A stretch of 64,000 bases of DNA from Roseateles sp. (GCA_016790285.1 JAEUPJ010000041.1:210312-274311); one strand, 5' to 3'. Shown: positions 27,415 to 36,843, counted from the stretch's first letter. Made by a program: numbers and translations. The notes: generated from the letters alone by a model not told the origin.

Positions 27415-27771
27415 ATGCGCTCCCGCCGCCGCCCTTCGCCCCTGCCGAGTCTCGGCCCCCGTCTGGCCCTCTGCCCGCCGGGCTCGCCGCGGCTCGTGCT
27501 GCAAGAGTGGCTTGCCGCCCACGAGCGGCCCGTGCAGGTAGCGCTGACCGAGCTTGAGCGCTTTTCGGCGCTGATGGCGGCCCAGGGCTGGCCGGCGCAT
27601 GTGTCGCGCCTGGCCTACGACAGGCTCTACGCCGGCGAGCGCTTCGGCTTCGCCAAGCGCGTGGGCCATGGCGCCTTGCCCGCATTGGCGCGGCGGTTGC
27701 TTGTCGCTTGGCGAGCGAACCGCGCCCCGTCGGGCCGGCCGGAGCAGCGCGTGCCGCCGCAAGACCGCTGA
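27415..27771 (+). CDS. Hypothetical protein
   Basis: 118 residues, starting MRSRRRPSPLPSLGPRLAL. The central part, LQEWLAAHERPVQVALTELERFSALMAAQGWP, is helical and protein-like, and the end is basic and Ala/Arg-rich. No ribosome site of quality and no known family, so the call rests on frame openness and amino-acid make-up only. Confidence 0.4.
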   Translation: MRSRRRPSPLPSLGPRLALCPPGSPRLVLQEWLAAHERPVQVALTELERFSALMAAQGWPAHVSRLAYDRLYAGERFGFAKRVGHGALPALARRLLVAWRANRAPSGRPEQRVPPQDR

Positions 27772-27890
27772 GCCCGACCGGGGCGCCCTTTCAGCCCGCA
27801 TCCGCAGTGTTGTGGAGCCCGGCGCCCTTCAGCGCTGGTGCAGGGCCTCGATTTGCCCGACGCTCGCGGTTTCGCCAAGGAGACCCGCAG

Positions 27891-28730
27891 ATGACATCGG
27901 TCGTGATCACAGGGGCACGCTACCTCACCCACCCAGAGCAGGCCGACCGGCACGGCCCTTTCGAGAAGACTTTCCTCGCCGAGGGCGACTCCTGGATGGA
28001 CGCCAGCGCCGCGGCGCAGGGATCGCTGCCCTACTACCTGACCCAGGAGTTCAACAAGCGCGGCAAGACCCACCTCATCATCAACATCTCCACCTCGGGG
28101 CAGACGCTGCGGCGCATCACGCAGACGATGCGCGGCGACCTCGTCTGGTGGCTCGCGCAACTGCCCTACGACGCCGTGCTGTTCAGCGCGGGCGGCAACG
28201 ACTTCATCGACGCCGCGCGCGACCCCGGGCCGGGCCTGGGCCTGCTGCGCGACATGCAGGGCCAGCCGCTGCCGCCCGACGGCGCCGCGTGCCTGCGCCA
28301 GGACGCGCTGCGCCAGCTCGTCGACGACTACCTCGCGCCCAACTTCGCCGCCATCTACGACGCCCTGCGCGCAAGCCCCAGGAACGCCGCCACGCCGCTG
28401 CTGCTCAATGGCTACGACACCCCCGTCGCGCGCGACGCCCCAGCCATCCCGGGCCTCGTCGGGCCCTGGCTCTACGCGGCCTACCGCAAGAACCACATCG
28501 ATCCGTCGTTGTGGCCAGCCCTGACGGCGGCCGTGTTTGCGGCCATCACCGCGGCCCTCGGCGGTTGGCAGGCCGGCCGCACGGGCGTGGCGCTGGTGCC
28601 CACCACCGGTGTGCTCACGCCCGCAGCGCCCGGCTCCACCGGCAGCAGTGGCGACTGGAAGAACGAAATCCACCCCAACGCCAGCGGCTGGCGCAAGCTG
28701 GCCCGGCTCTGGGCTGACCGCCTGGCCTGA
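27891..28730 (+). CDS. SGNH/GDSL-family hydrolase
   Basis: 279 residues with the SGNH blocks: the nucleophile block AEGDSWMD (30-37), block III AGGNDFID (100-107) and the C-terminal block DWKNEIHPN carrying Asp and His. Likely an esterase or lipase; the substrate is unknown. No signal peptide, so it is presumably cytoplasmic. AAGGAG lies nine bases before the ATG. Confidence 0.82.
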   Translation: MTSVVITGARYLTHPEQADRHGPFEKTFLAEGDSWMDASAAAQGSLPYYLTQEFNKRGKTHLIINISTSGQTLRRITQTMRGDLVWWLAQLPYDAVLFSAGGNDFIDAARDPGPGLGLLRDMQGQPLPPDGAACLRQDALRQLVDDYLAPNFAAIYDALRASPRNAATPLLLNGYDTPVARDAPAIPGLVGPWLYAAYRKNHIDPSLWPALTAAVFAAITAALGGWQAGRTGVALVPTTGVLTPAAPGSTGSSGDWKNEIHPNASGWRKLARLWADRLA

Positions 28731-28805
28731 GCGCAGGGCTGCCGCCTCGTCACGCGGCTGTCACGCAGCGGCGCGAGCATCGCGCCTTTGTGTGAGCGGT
28801 GCTGC

Positions 28806-29321
28806 ATGACAACCCTGACTGCCCGGCTGCGCCTGCCGGTGCCTGCCTTCCGGTCGGCCTCGTTGGCCCTCGTGGCCGCGACGGGCCTCCTCGTCGCTTC
28901 TGCCAGCCACGCCAGCGACGCCCCGTTGGCGCTGGGCTTCGGTGACTTCTTCGTGCAACCCCTGGGCCCGCGCGGGCTCACGCCCACGCCGCGGCTGCTC
29001 GACGCCGTCGGCCGCGAGGTGCGGCTGGTGGGCTTCATGGTGCACCGTGAGCACGCCCAGCCCGGGCGCTTCCTGCTCACGCCCCGGCCGCTGTCCATGG
29101 CCGAACACGCCGACGGCGAGGCCGACGACCTGCCGGCTGCCACCGTCACGGTGTTGCTGGCCGAAGGGCAGGCGGCCCGCATCGTCGCCCACCAGCCCGG
29201 GCCGCTGACCCTGACTGGCCGGCTCGAATACGGCCCGCTCGAGGACGAGACCGGCCGCATCTCCTGGCTGCGCCTGCGCCTGCCGCCCGAGGCCCTTGCC
29301 GCCCCGTCTGCTGCTCACTGA
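28806..29321 (+). CDS. Exported protein of unknown function
   Basis: 171 residues with a signal peptide (helix about residues 15-33, cleavage after SASHAS). The mature part has VGREVRLVGFMVHREHAQPGRFLLTP, a beta-rich pattern like that of periplasmic DUF3299-type proteins, but the assignment is weak. It ends eight bases before the alkaline phosphatase gene and is probably co-transcribed. Confidence 0.65.
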   Translation: MTTLTARLRLPVPAFRSASLALVAATGLLVASASHASDAPLALGFGDFFVQPLGPRGLTPTPRLLDAVGREVRLVGFMVHREHAQPGRFLLTPRPLSMAEHADGEADDLPAATVTVLLAEGQAARIVAHQPGPLTLTGRLEYGPLEDETGRISWLRLRLPPEALAAPSAAH

Positions 29322-29329
29322 GACCTTTC

Positions 29330-31363
29330 ATGAACGCCAAGCTGCTCTGCTCCGTCCTGCTGGCCACCCTGGCGGCCAGCCCCGCGCTCGCCGCGCCCAC
29401 CGTCACCCGCCTCACGCCGCCGAGCGAGCGCTTTGCCAGCGGCCGCGCGGACCCGGTCATCGCCCGCTTCCTGCCGGGCCAGCGCTTTGACCTGCAGGCC
29501 ACCGTCCAGCCCGACGCCGGGCAGGCGATCACGGCCGCGCGCTTCAGCATCGACGGCAAGCCCGTGGCCGCAACCGTGGCCCTGCGCGCCTGCGCCAGCG
29601 GCTGCGTGAAGGGCCTGCCCGCCCAGGCCGCCATCGCCACCGTGCGCGCCGTCAGCGTCGAGGCCGCGGGCCGGCATGAGTTCAGCGTCGAAGCCACGCA
29701 GGCCGACGGCCAGAAGGTGGTCGCCACCGGCAATTTCGAGGTCGTGCCCTTCGCTGCGGCCCTCGGCCCCAAGGTCCGGAACATCATCATCCTGCTGGGC
29801 GACGGCATGGGGGCGTCGCAGCGCACGGCGGCGCGCATCGTGCATGGCTACGCCCAGGGCAAGGCGCTGCAGCCCCTGGCCATGGACAGCTTCACCGCCA
29901 CGGGCCTCGTGAAGACGGCGTCGCTCAACAGCATCGTGACGGATTCGTCGCCCGGCATGACGGCCTATGTCAGCGGCAACAAGAACAACAACAACGAGGA
30001 GGGCGTGTTCCCTGACGACACGCTGGACGCCTTCGACAACCCGCGCGTCGAGTACCTCAGCGAATACCTGCACCGCACCCAGGGCAAGCAGCTCGGCATC
30101 GTGACCACGGCGGACGTCTTCGACGCCACGCCAGCTGGCAACGCCGTGCACACCAGCAACCGGGGTGCGGGCACCGGCATCGTCGACCAGTTCTTCGACG
30201 ACCGCAGCCGCACCGGCCTGACCGTGCTGATGGGCGGCGGCCGCAAGTGGTTCCTGCCGGCGGGCACGCCGGGCTCGGCGCGCACCGAGACCAACGACTA
30301 CGCCTTCTCCGCGAGCGACCCGCACACGGCCGAGATCGTCAAGCGCTGGGGCGCCGCTCCGGGCGCGATGGACAAGGGGCGCGACCTGATCGCCGAGTTC
30401 CAGTCCGCGGGCTTCGGCTATGCGGCGACCAAGACCGACCTGGACCGCGCCGACACGGCCAAGCCGCTGCTCGGCCTCTTCGCGTTCTCCAACATGAACG
30501 TGGCGCTGGACAAGATCAACGGCCGCCGCGGCACCGACAAGAACGGCCTGTCCGGCGCCAGCGTCGTGGAGGACTTCGGCCTGCCCGACCAGCCCATGCT
30601 CGACGAGATGGCCGCCAAGGCGCTGGCCGTGCTCAAGCGCTCGCCCAAGGGCTTCGTGCTGATGGTGGAGGGCGCGTCCATCGACAAGCAGGCCCACGCC
30701 ATGGACACCGAGCGCTGGATGCTGGACACGCTGGAGTTCGACCGCGCCGTGCGCGTGGCGCAGGACTTCGCGGCCGAGCACGGCGACACGATCGTCATCG
30801 TGATGGCCGACCACGAATGCTCCGGCGCGGCGCTGATCGGCGGTGCGACCGTCACCGACAAGGCGCTGGCCGAGCTGGCTGCCAAGAAGGGCACGGCCAA
30901 CCTGCGCAACGGCGTCGTCGGCGTGTACGAGAAGGCCGGCTTCCCGCGCTATCGCCTCGCCGCCGACGGCTACCCCGAGACGACCGACATCGACTACCGG
31001 CTGCTCGTGGGCTACGGCGCCAACGCCGACCGCTACGAGGACTGGCGCACCAAGAAGACCCCGCAGCGCGACGGCCAGCAGCCCTTTGCCAGCGTCGCGC
31101 CGCTGAAGTGGTACCCCGCCAATGCCCAGGAGCGTGACGATGCGCTGGGCGAGTACCTCGTGACCGGCCAGGTCCCGGGCGAACAGGCCGTGCACACCGC
31201 CACCGACGTGCCGCTGTCGGCCTACGGCCCCGGCGCGCTCGCCTTCACCGGCGTGATGGACAACACCGACGTGTTCTTCAAGCTCGCGCAGGCGGCGGTG
31301 AAGGGCGTCGTCGCGCCCGCCGATACTTCGGGCTCCCACAAGCCGCCCAAGCCCAAGCGTTGA
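29330..31363 (+). CDS. Alkaline phosphatase, large exported form
   Basis: Periplasmic phosphomonoesterase of the PhoA superfamily. 677 residues, against about 470 for E. coli PhoA. Signal peptide 1-21, an extra beta-rich N-terminal domain (about 23-145), then the catalytic core: metal motif ILLGDGMG (154-161), nucleophile region TDSSPGMTAY (204-213), MVEGASIDKQAHAMD and MADHECSGAAL for the zinc ligands. Metal and serine positions look intact. An insertion near residues 215-230 (NKNNNNEEG) is unusual. Flanked by an exported protein upstream and a VTT membrane protein that overlaps the stop. Confidence 0.9.
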   Translation: MNAKLLCSVLLATLAASPALAAPTVTRLTPPSERFASGRADPVIARFLPGQRFDLQATVQPDAGQAITAARFSIDGKPVAATVALRACASGCVKGLPAQAAIATVRAVSVEAAGRHEFSVEATQADGQKVVATGNFEVVPFAAALGPKVRNIIILLGDGMGASQRTAARIVHGYAQGKALQPLAMDSFTATGLVKTASLNSIVTDSSPGMTAYVSGNKNNNNEEGVFPDDTLDAFDNPRVEYLSEYLHRTQGKQLGIVTTADVFDATPAGNAVHTSNRGAGTGIVDQFFDDRSRTGLTVLMGGGRKWFLPAGTPGSARTETNDYAFSASDPHTAEIVKRWGAAPGAMDKGRDLIAEFQSAGFGYAATKTDLDRADTAKPLLGLFAFSNMNVALDKINGRRGTDKNGLSGASVVEDFGLPDQPMLDEMAAKALAVLKRSPKGFVLMVEGASIDKQAHAMDTERWMLDTLEFDRAVRVAQDFAAEHGDTIVIVMADHECSGAALIGGATVTDKALAELAAKKGTANLRNGVVGVYEKAGFPRYRLAADGYPETTDIDYRLLVGYGANADRYEDWRTKKTPQRDGQQPFASVAPLKWYPANAQERDDALGEYLVTGQVPGEQAVHTATDVPLSAYGPGALAFTGVMDNTDVFFKLAQAAVKGVVAPADTSGSHKPPKPKR

Positions 31364-31956
31364 AGACACCCGACACCGCCCCCCGCCGCCGCAGCCGTGA
31401 CCGCTGGCGGTGGCTGGCGGTGTTGCTCTTCGTGGCCGTGCTGTGGGGCGTCGTGCAGGCCAGCGGGCTGCGCGGGCAACTGGGCCTGGAGGCGGTGCGC
31501 GAGGGTTTCGCCGCGCACCGGCTCGAGGGCTTCGCGGTGTTCACGGGGCTTTTCATCCTGGCCAACCTGGTGCACGTGCCGGGCGGCTTCTTCCTGGCGG
31601 CGGCCGTGCTGGCCCTCGGCCCGCTGTGGGGCGCGCTGACGACCTATGTCGCGGCCTGCATCTCCTGCACGGTGACCTTCATCGTCGTGCGCGCGCTCGG
31701 GGCCGACGCCCTGCGCGACTTCAACCACCCGATCGCCCGGCGCCTGTTCGCCCGGCTGGACGCCCAGCCGGTGCGCAGCATCGTGATGCTCAGGCTCGTC
31801 TTCCACTCCGTGCCGGCCCTGAACTACGCGCTGGCGCTGTCAGGTGTGAAGCTGCGCCATTACGTCGTTGCCACCCTGCTCGGCCTGCCCCTGCCCATCG
31901 CGGTCGTGACGCTGCTGTTCGACACCTTGGCGGCCTGGTTCGGCTGGGTGGGCTGA
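31360..31956 (+). CDS. TVP38/TMEM64 (VTT/SNARE-associated) membrane protein
   Basis: 198 residues with about five membrane helices and the VTT signature region: LANLVHVPGGFFLAAAVLALG and later RLVFHSVPALNYALALSGV. Family members (DedA/TMEM64 relatives) are thought to act in lipid transport or membrane homeostasis. A TTG start overlaps the phosphatase stop (TTGA), so translation is probably coupled. Confidence 0.82.
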   Translation: MKTPDTAPRRRSRDRWRWLAVLLFVAVLWGVVQASGLRGQLGLEAVREGFAAHRLEGFAVFTGLFILANLVHVPGGFFLAAAVLALGPLWGALTTYVAACISCTVTFIVVRALGADALRDFNHPIARRLFARLDAQPVRSIVMLRLVFHSVPALNYALALSGVKLRHYVVATLLGLPLPIAVVTLLFDTLAAWFGWVG

Positions 31957-32015
31957 CCTTCGGCAGGGAATTGCGGCGCACGGGATACTGCCCCTCCCTA
32001 CCAGGAGACGCCCCC

Positions 32016-32789
32016 ATGAAGATCTGGCTGACCGCCGCTCTTGCCACTGCCGCCATCGCCGGCGCCCACGCCCAGGCCGCCGACCCGCTGAAGGCCGCCG
32101 TCGCTGCCGACAACCGCCTCGTTGGCAACGTCGCCCGCGACGCCGCGCGCCACCCGTACGAAACGCTGAGCTTCTTCGGCATCAAGCCCACCCACACCGT
32201 GGTGGAGCTGGCGCCGGGCGGCGGCTGGTACACCGAGATCCTGGCGCCCTACCTGCGCGAATCCGGCCAGCTGTATGCGGCCGACGGCGGCAGCGCCCGC
32301 TTCAAGGCCAAGATGGAATCCATGGGCGTGTACGGCAAGGTCAAGATCACGACCTTCGACGCCAACAAGGGCCTGCTGGACATCGCGCCGGCCGGCACCG
32401 CCGACGCCGTGCTGACCTTCCGCAACGTGCACAACTGGATGAGCATGGGCGAGGGCAAGGCGCAGGCCGTGTTCGACGCCGCCTTCAAGGCGCTCAAGCC
32501 GGGCGGTGTGCTGGGCGTGGAAGAGCACCGCCTGCCCGCCTCGCGCACACAGGACCCCAAGGCCGCCAGCGGCTACGTGCATGAGGCCGTCGTCATCAAG
32601 TTCGCTGAGAACGCCGGCTTCAAGCTGGCCGGCCGCAGCGAGGTGAATGCCAACCCCAAGGACACGGCCGACCACCCTGACGGCGTGTGGACGCTGCCGC
32701 CCACCTACGCCCTCAAGGACAAGGACCGCGCCAAGTACCAGGCCATCGGCGAGAGCGACCGCATGACGCTCAAGTTCGTGAAGCCTTGA
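32016..32789 (+). CDS. Exported class I SAM-methyltransferase-like protein
   Basis: 257 residues. A clear signal peptide (ALATAAIAGAHAQA, cleavage near residue 21) precedes a Rossmann methyltransferase core with motif I VVELAPGGG (62-70), YAADGG, an acidic loop and ALKPGGVLGVEEHRL. AGGAG precedes the ATG at good spacing. SAM is not known to be available in the periplasm, so either the enzyme acts unusually or it has another role; related exported methyltransferase-like proteins occur widely in proteobacteria without known function. Confidence 0.8.
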   Translation: MKIWLTAALATAAIAGAHAQAADPLKAAVAADNRLVGNVARDAARHPYETLSFFGIKPTHTVVELAPGGGWYTEILAPYLRESGQLYAADGGSARFKAKMESMGVYGKVKITTFDANKGLLDIAPAGTADAVLTFRNVHNWMSMGEGKAQAVFDAAFKALKPGGVLGVEEHRLPASRTQDPKAASGYVHEAVVIKFAENAGFKLAGRSEVNANPKDTADHPDGVWTLPPTYALKDKDRAKYQAIGESDRMTLKFVKP

Positions 32790-32820
32790 GGACCGGGCGC
32801 CCGGCTGCACGGGGGCGCGC

Positions 32821-33624
32821 ATGACGCACGCCGTCATCGGCTGGGGCCGCCTGGCTCGGGCGCTGGTGCCGGCCTTGCGTGAGGCAGGCGAGACGGTCGT
32901 CATCGGCCGGCGCCTGCCCGGCGAGGGCGGACTGACGCACGCCGAGGCGGCCCGCCAGGCCGACTGGGTCTGGCTCACCGTCCCTGACGACCACATCGCC
33001 GCCACCGCCGCGGCGCTGCCCTGGCGGCCGGGGCAGCTCGCGCTGCACTGCAGCGGCGCCACGCCGCTGTCCGCGCTCGCGCCCGCACCGGCGGTGGCGG
33101 GGTTTCACCCGCTCAAGCTGCTGGCGGGCGACGCGGGCCTGGCCGGCGCGCACGTGGGCATCGAGGCCGGCGACGCGCACCGCCCGGCGCTCGAGGCGCT
33201 CGCGCTGGCCCTGGGCCTCGTGCCGCTGCGCCTGCCCACGCCGATGGACGCGCCTGCGCGGGCGGCCTATCACGCGGCCGCCAACCTCGCCGCCAGCGGC
33301 GTGCTGGCCGTGCTCGCCGAGGCGCAGTCGCTCTGGGCCGCAGCGGGCCTTGCGGGCGCCGATGCGCTGCCCGCACTCGCCCCGCTCACCCGCGGCGCGC
33401 TGGACACGGCGCTGGCCCGCGGCCTGACGGGCGCCGTCTCCGGCCCCGTGGCGCGTGGCGATGCGGGCGTGCTGGCCCGGCACCGGCAGGCGCTGGCCGC
33501 CGCGGGCCTGCCGGAGGACCTGCTGCTGGCGCTTGCCCAGCGCCAGCTGGCCCTGGCGCAGGCCGGCGGCCGCCTGAGTGAGACACAAGTCACGGCGCTG
33601 CGGGCGCACCTGGGCAAAGCCTGA
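32821..33624 (+). CDS. Rossmann-fold DUF2520 protein, reductase-like
   Basis: 267 residues. The N-terminal nucleotide-binding fold (HAVIGWGRLARALVPAL) is followed by LHCSGATPLSAL, GFHPLKLL and the helical DUF2520 domain. DUF2520 proteins resemble ketopantoate or pyrroline-5-carboxylate reductases, and one member (PanG) makes pantoate in Francisella. Pantothenate synthesis here is possible but not shown. Confidence 0.78.
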   Translation: MTHAVIGWGRLARALVPALREAGETVVIGRRLPGEGGLTHAEAARQADWVWLTVPDDHIAATAAALPWRPGQLALHCSGATPLSALAPAPAVAGFHPLKLLAGDAGLAGAHVGIEAGDAHRPALEALALALGLVPLRLPTPMDAPARAAYHAAANLAASGVLAVLAEAQSLWAAAGLAGADALPALAPLTRGALDTALARGLTGAVSGPVARGDAGVLARHRQALAAAGLPEDLLLALAQRQLALAQAGGRLSETQVTALRAHLGKA

Positions 33625-33752
33625 AGTCGTTTGCAGCCCGCAGCGTGATAAAGGCCGCGTTCGACCCGATGTACGGCGCTTGCGCGGCTGGGCAAGGCTC
33701 CTAAACTGCTCCGAGCCCGTCGCTGGTGTCGGGTGCACCGAGGGAGTTCTCC

Positions 33753-34307
33753 ATGTCCGACGCATCCATCCAGGCCGTGATCCGGGCCGACGCTGCCCAG
33801 ATCCTGCACAACGTCGTGGACGAACTGCCCGACGCCCGCGAACGGCTGGCCTATGTGCGCAGCATGACGGAGCAGGCCGCGACCAAGGTGCTCAACCTCG
33901 TCGAGGCCGCCCAGGAAGATGCGGAAGCCGTGCGCAAGAAGGGCCGTGAGCTCTCCGACGCGCTGAACCGCCTGGCGCTGTCCACCAACATCAGCCAGGA
34001 CCGCGCCCGCGCCCTGATGAAGCTGTGCGCGGCCTACGCCGCCGACGCCGCGAGCTTTGCGGCCCGCGAGAAGTCGCTGCACACCGAGATCATGATGTCC
34101 CAGGACTTCCAGGATCTCTCGGGTCAGGTCATCAACAAGGTCAGCAAGATGATGGAGCGCGCGGAGCCGCCGCTGCGCGACCTGATGAACTCGCTGCCCG
34201 CCCCCATCGAGCCGATGGCCCCGCAGGAACTTGGCGGCGTGCAGACGCCCGACAAGGCGCTCAAGCAGGACGACGTGGACGACCTGCTCGCCTCGCTCGG
34301 CTTCTGA
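33753..34307 (+). CDS. cheZ: Protein phosphatase CheZ
   Basis: Dephosphorylates CheY-P to terminate chemotactic signals. 184 residues, nearly all helical. The catalytic Asp/Gln segment MSQDFQDLSGQVINKV is present, and the C-terminal CheY-binding peptide is QDDVDDLLASLGF. The start MSDASIQ is supported by AGGGAG upstream. It stands outside any che cluster in this window, though two chemoreceptor genes occur elsewhere in it. Confidence 0.92.
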   Translation: MSDASIQAVIRADAAQILHNVVDELPDARERLAYVRSMTEQAATKVLNLVEAAQEDAEAVRKKGRELSDALNRLALSTNISQDRARALMKLCAAYAADAASFAAREKSLHTEIMMSQDFQDLSGQVINKVSKMMERAEPPLRDLMNSLPAPIEPMAPQELGGVQTPDKALKQDDVDDLLASLGF

Positions 34308-35129
34308 TCAGGCCCAGCTCGCCGGGTCGAGCTTGTAGTAGCTGCTCAACTCGGCGTACAGCGCCGGGTGGCCCGCGGCCAGCTCGATCGGCCGCTCGAA
34401 GAAGAGCTCGCTGATCACCGCAAAGAACTCCGCCGGGTCGGTGGCCGCATAGGCATCGATCAGACCGGGCTCGCCGCGCGCAAGCCGCCAGCGCAGCGCA
34501 TCGAACTCGTTCTGCATCACCGTGGACCAGCGCCGGTAGGCGTTGGCCGAGGGCAGGGCGGGCGCACCATTGGCCGGGCCGCCGGCCTGGTCGAGCTGGT
34601 GGGCGAACTCGTGGATGACGACGTTGTGGCCGTCACCCGGCGTGGCGGCGCCACGCTTGACCTCGTCCCAGGCCAGCAGCACCTGGCCCTGGCTCCAGCT
34701 CTCGCCCGCGAGCACGCGGCGCTGGTCGGACAGCACGCCGCCCGACTCCGTCACGGGGCGGTCCACCACGAAGGCGCCGGGGTACACCAGCACCTGGCGC
34801 AGCTCCGGGTAGATGCCGCGCGCCGCGCCCAGCAGCGGCAGGCAGGCCAGCGCCGCGATGGTGACGCGGATCTCGTCCGTCACGCGCAGGCCGCGGCAGC
34901 CGAGGATGGGCTTTTCGGCCAGGAAGACCTGCATCAGCGCCTTCAGACGCAGTTGCTGGCGGGCCGGCAGCCGGTTCACGAGCGGCACATGCCGGCGCAA
35001 CAGGCGCCGCCACGCGGCCGGGAAGGGGCGGCTGGCGATGCGCTCGCGGCGGCGGCGTACCCACAGGGGCCACAGCGCGATGCCGGCGGCGGCCAGCAGC
35101 ACGAGACAGAAGCAGATGAACAGGGCCAT
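34308..35129 (-). CDS. mtfA: MtfA-type zinc peptidase (M90)
   Basis: 273 residues with an N-terminal membrane helix (residues 3-22) and the zinc motif HEFAHQLD (173-180), plus YAATDPAEFFAVISELFFE carrying the third ligand. In E. coli MtfA binds the repressor Mlc and is a zinc aminopeptidase affecting glucose-PTS expression. The start at 35129 is chosen at the residue before the membrane helix. It is convergent and directly abuts cheZ. Confidence 0.88.
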   Translation of the reverse strand: MALFICFCLVLLAAAGIALWPLWVRRRRERIASRPFPAAWRRLLRRHVPLVNRLPARQQLRLKALMQVFLAEKPILGCRGLRVTDEIRVTIAALACLPLLGAARGIYPELRQVLVYPGAFVVDRPVTESGGVLSDQRRVLAGESWSQGQVLLAWDEVKRGAATPGDGHNVVIHEFAHQLDQAGGPANGAPALPSANAYRRWSTVMQNEFDALRWRLARGEPGLIDAYAATDPAEFFAVISELFFERPIELAAGHPALYAELSSYYKLDPASWA

Positions 35130-35197
35130 GCCCGGCAACTGGGTGCGCGCAGCCCGTTTGCAAGCTGCGGCTAAACCCCAACTGGTACAACACGGCC

Positions 35198-36361
35198 ATG
35201 CCCAAGCCTGCCGCACCGCCCCTGCACGCCTGGCAGGTGCTGCTGGGTGGCATCTGCGCGCTGGTGCTCACCATCGGCCTGGCGCGCTTCGCCTACACGC
35301 CGCTGCTGCCGCAGATGCACGCGCAAGCGGGCCTGGGCGTGGCCGACGGCGGGCTGCTCGCCGCCATCAATTACGCGGGCTACATGAGCGGCGCCCTGCT
35401 CGCGTCGTGGATCGAAAGCCCGGCGTGGCGGCACCGCCTCTACAGCCTCGGGCTGCCGCTGGCGCTGGCCATCACGGCGCTGATGGGCTGGAGTTCGTCG
35501 TTCGGCGTCTGGGCGGCGTCGCGCTACCTGGGTGGCCTGTGCGGCGCGGCTGGCATGCTGCTGGGCTCGGGGCTGGTGCAGGGCTGGCTGATCCGCGCCG
35601 GGCGGCGGCCCGAGCTAGGGCTGTATTTCATCGGGCTGGGCCTGGGCATCGTCGTGTCGGCCCTGGGCGCCATGGGCATGACGGGGCAGGGCCTGGACTG
35701 GGCGGCCCAGTGGGAAGGCTTCGCGCTGCTGGGGCTGGTGTTCCTCGTGCCGGCGTGGCTGTGGCGCCCGCCGGTGCCGCCCGCGGCGGCCAAGGCGGCA
35801 GCAGGCGCGGCGCCGAGCCGGCGCTGGATGCTGCTGATGGTGGCGGCGTACTTCTGCGCGGGCTGGGGCTTCGTCATCAACGCCACCTTCACGGTGGCCA
35901 TCGTCGAGAAGCAGCCGCTGCTGGCCGGGCAGGGGCCGTGGGCCTGGCTGCTGGTGGGGCTGGCGGCGACGCCGGCCGTGTTCGTCTGGGACCGCATCGC
36001 GCGCCGCACGGGTGACGTCGGCGCGTTGCTGCTCGCCTACGGCGTGCAGATCGTGGGCGTGCTGCTGCCGGTGCTCGCCAGCGGCCTGGCGGCGGCGCTG
36101 GCCGGCGCGCTGCTGTATGGCGCGACCTTCATCGGCATCGTCAGCCTCACACTCGCCCTCGTCGGGCGGCGCTCACCGGCCAACCCGGGCAAGGCCATGG
36201 CGCGGCTGACGCTGAGCTATGGCGTCGCGCAGGTCAGCGCTCCGGCACTGACCGGGCGGATGGTGGAGGCCAGCGGCAGCTTCGACGCCGCGCTGTGGCT
36301 CACTGCCGCCGTGCTGGCCGTGGGCACGGCCTGCCTGGCGGCGGTGCGGCGCCAGCCGTGA
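35198..36361 (+). CDS. YbfB/YjiJ-family MFS transporter
   Basis: 387 residues with about twelve membrane helices. The N-terminus LGGICALVLTIGLARFAYTPLLPQM is the typical YbfB/YjiJ (MFS_4) signature, and YMSGALLAS and GGLCGAAGMLLGSGL follow. Substrate unknown. Divergent from mtfA with a 68-base gap. Confidence 0.88.
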   Translation: MPKPAAPPLHAWQVLLGGICALVLTIGLARFAYTPLLPQMHAQAGLGVADGGLLAAINYAGYMSGALLASWIESPAWRHRLYSLGLPLALAITALMGWSSSFGVWAASRYLGGLCGAAGMLLGSGLVQGWLIRAGRRPELGLYFIGLGLGIVVSALGAMGMTGQGLDWAAQWEGFALLGLVFLVPAWLWRPPVPPAAAKAAAGAAPSRRWMLLMVAAYFCAGWGFVINATFTVAIVEKQPLLAGQGPWAWLLVGLAATPAVFVWDRIARRTGDVGALLLAYGVQIVGVLLPVLASGLAAALAGALLYGATFIGIVSLTLALVGRRSPANPGKAMARLTLSYGVAQVSAPALTGRMVEASGSFDAALWLTAAVLAVGTACLAAVRRQP

Positions 36362-36378
36362 TCGGCGATCGGGGGGCC

Positions 36379-36627
36379 TCAGCTGCCCTTGCTCGGCGGC
36401 GCGCTGCTCTGCTGGCGAACCGCGTCGCCCACCGATTGGGCCGCGCGCTGCGCCGCCTCGCGCTCGGCCGCGGTCGTGCAACGGGTCGTGGGCATCAGGG
36501 TGCCGGTGCGCGTTTCGCGGTCGCAGACCGTGCCGGCATCGGCGCCAGCCTGGGCCTTGTCGGCTTGAGGGGCTGCCGCACAGGCGGCAAGGGCGAGGGG
36601 CAGCAGGCACACAAGGAAGCGGTTCAT
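36379..36627 (-). CDS. Small putative lipoprotein
   Basis: 82 residues with a lipoprotein signal (FLVCLLPLALAAC). The mature part is Ala/Gln-rich with two cysteines (TVCDRETRTGTLMPTTRC) that could form a disulfide. This type occurs widely in Burkholderiales without a known role. Convergent with the MFS gene. Confidence 0.65.
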   Translation of the reverse strand: MNRFLVCLLPLALAACAAAPQADKAQAGADAGTVCDRETRTGTLMPTTRCTTAAEREAAQRAAQSVGDAVRQQSSAPPSKGS

Positions 36628-36843
36628 GGGCAATGGAGGCAGGCGTGAAGCCGCGCAGGATAGCGCGGCCTGACGTGCCAACCCAGTGACATGCGGCACC
36701 CCCGGCCGCGCCGCCCCGCGCGATCGCCGCATCCCGTCCGCGACATCGCGCCACGAAGTAACTCTGTGTGACGCCGTCATCCGCGCAGCGCCGCCAGTGG
36801 TTAGTGGCAGGCGGCCGCACCTTCAGCGGCCGGGAGTTGCCCG

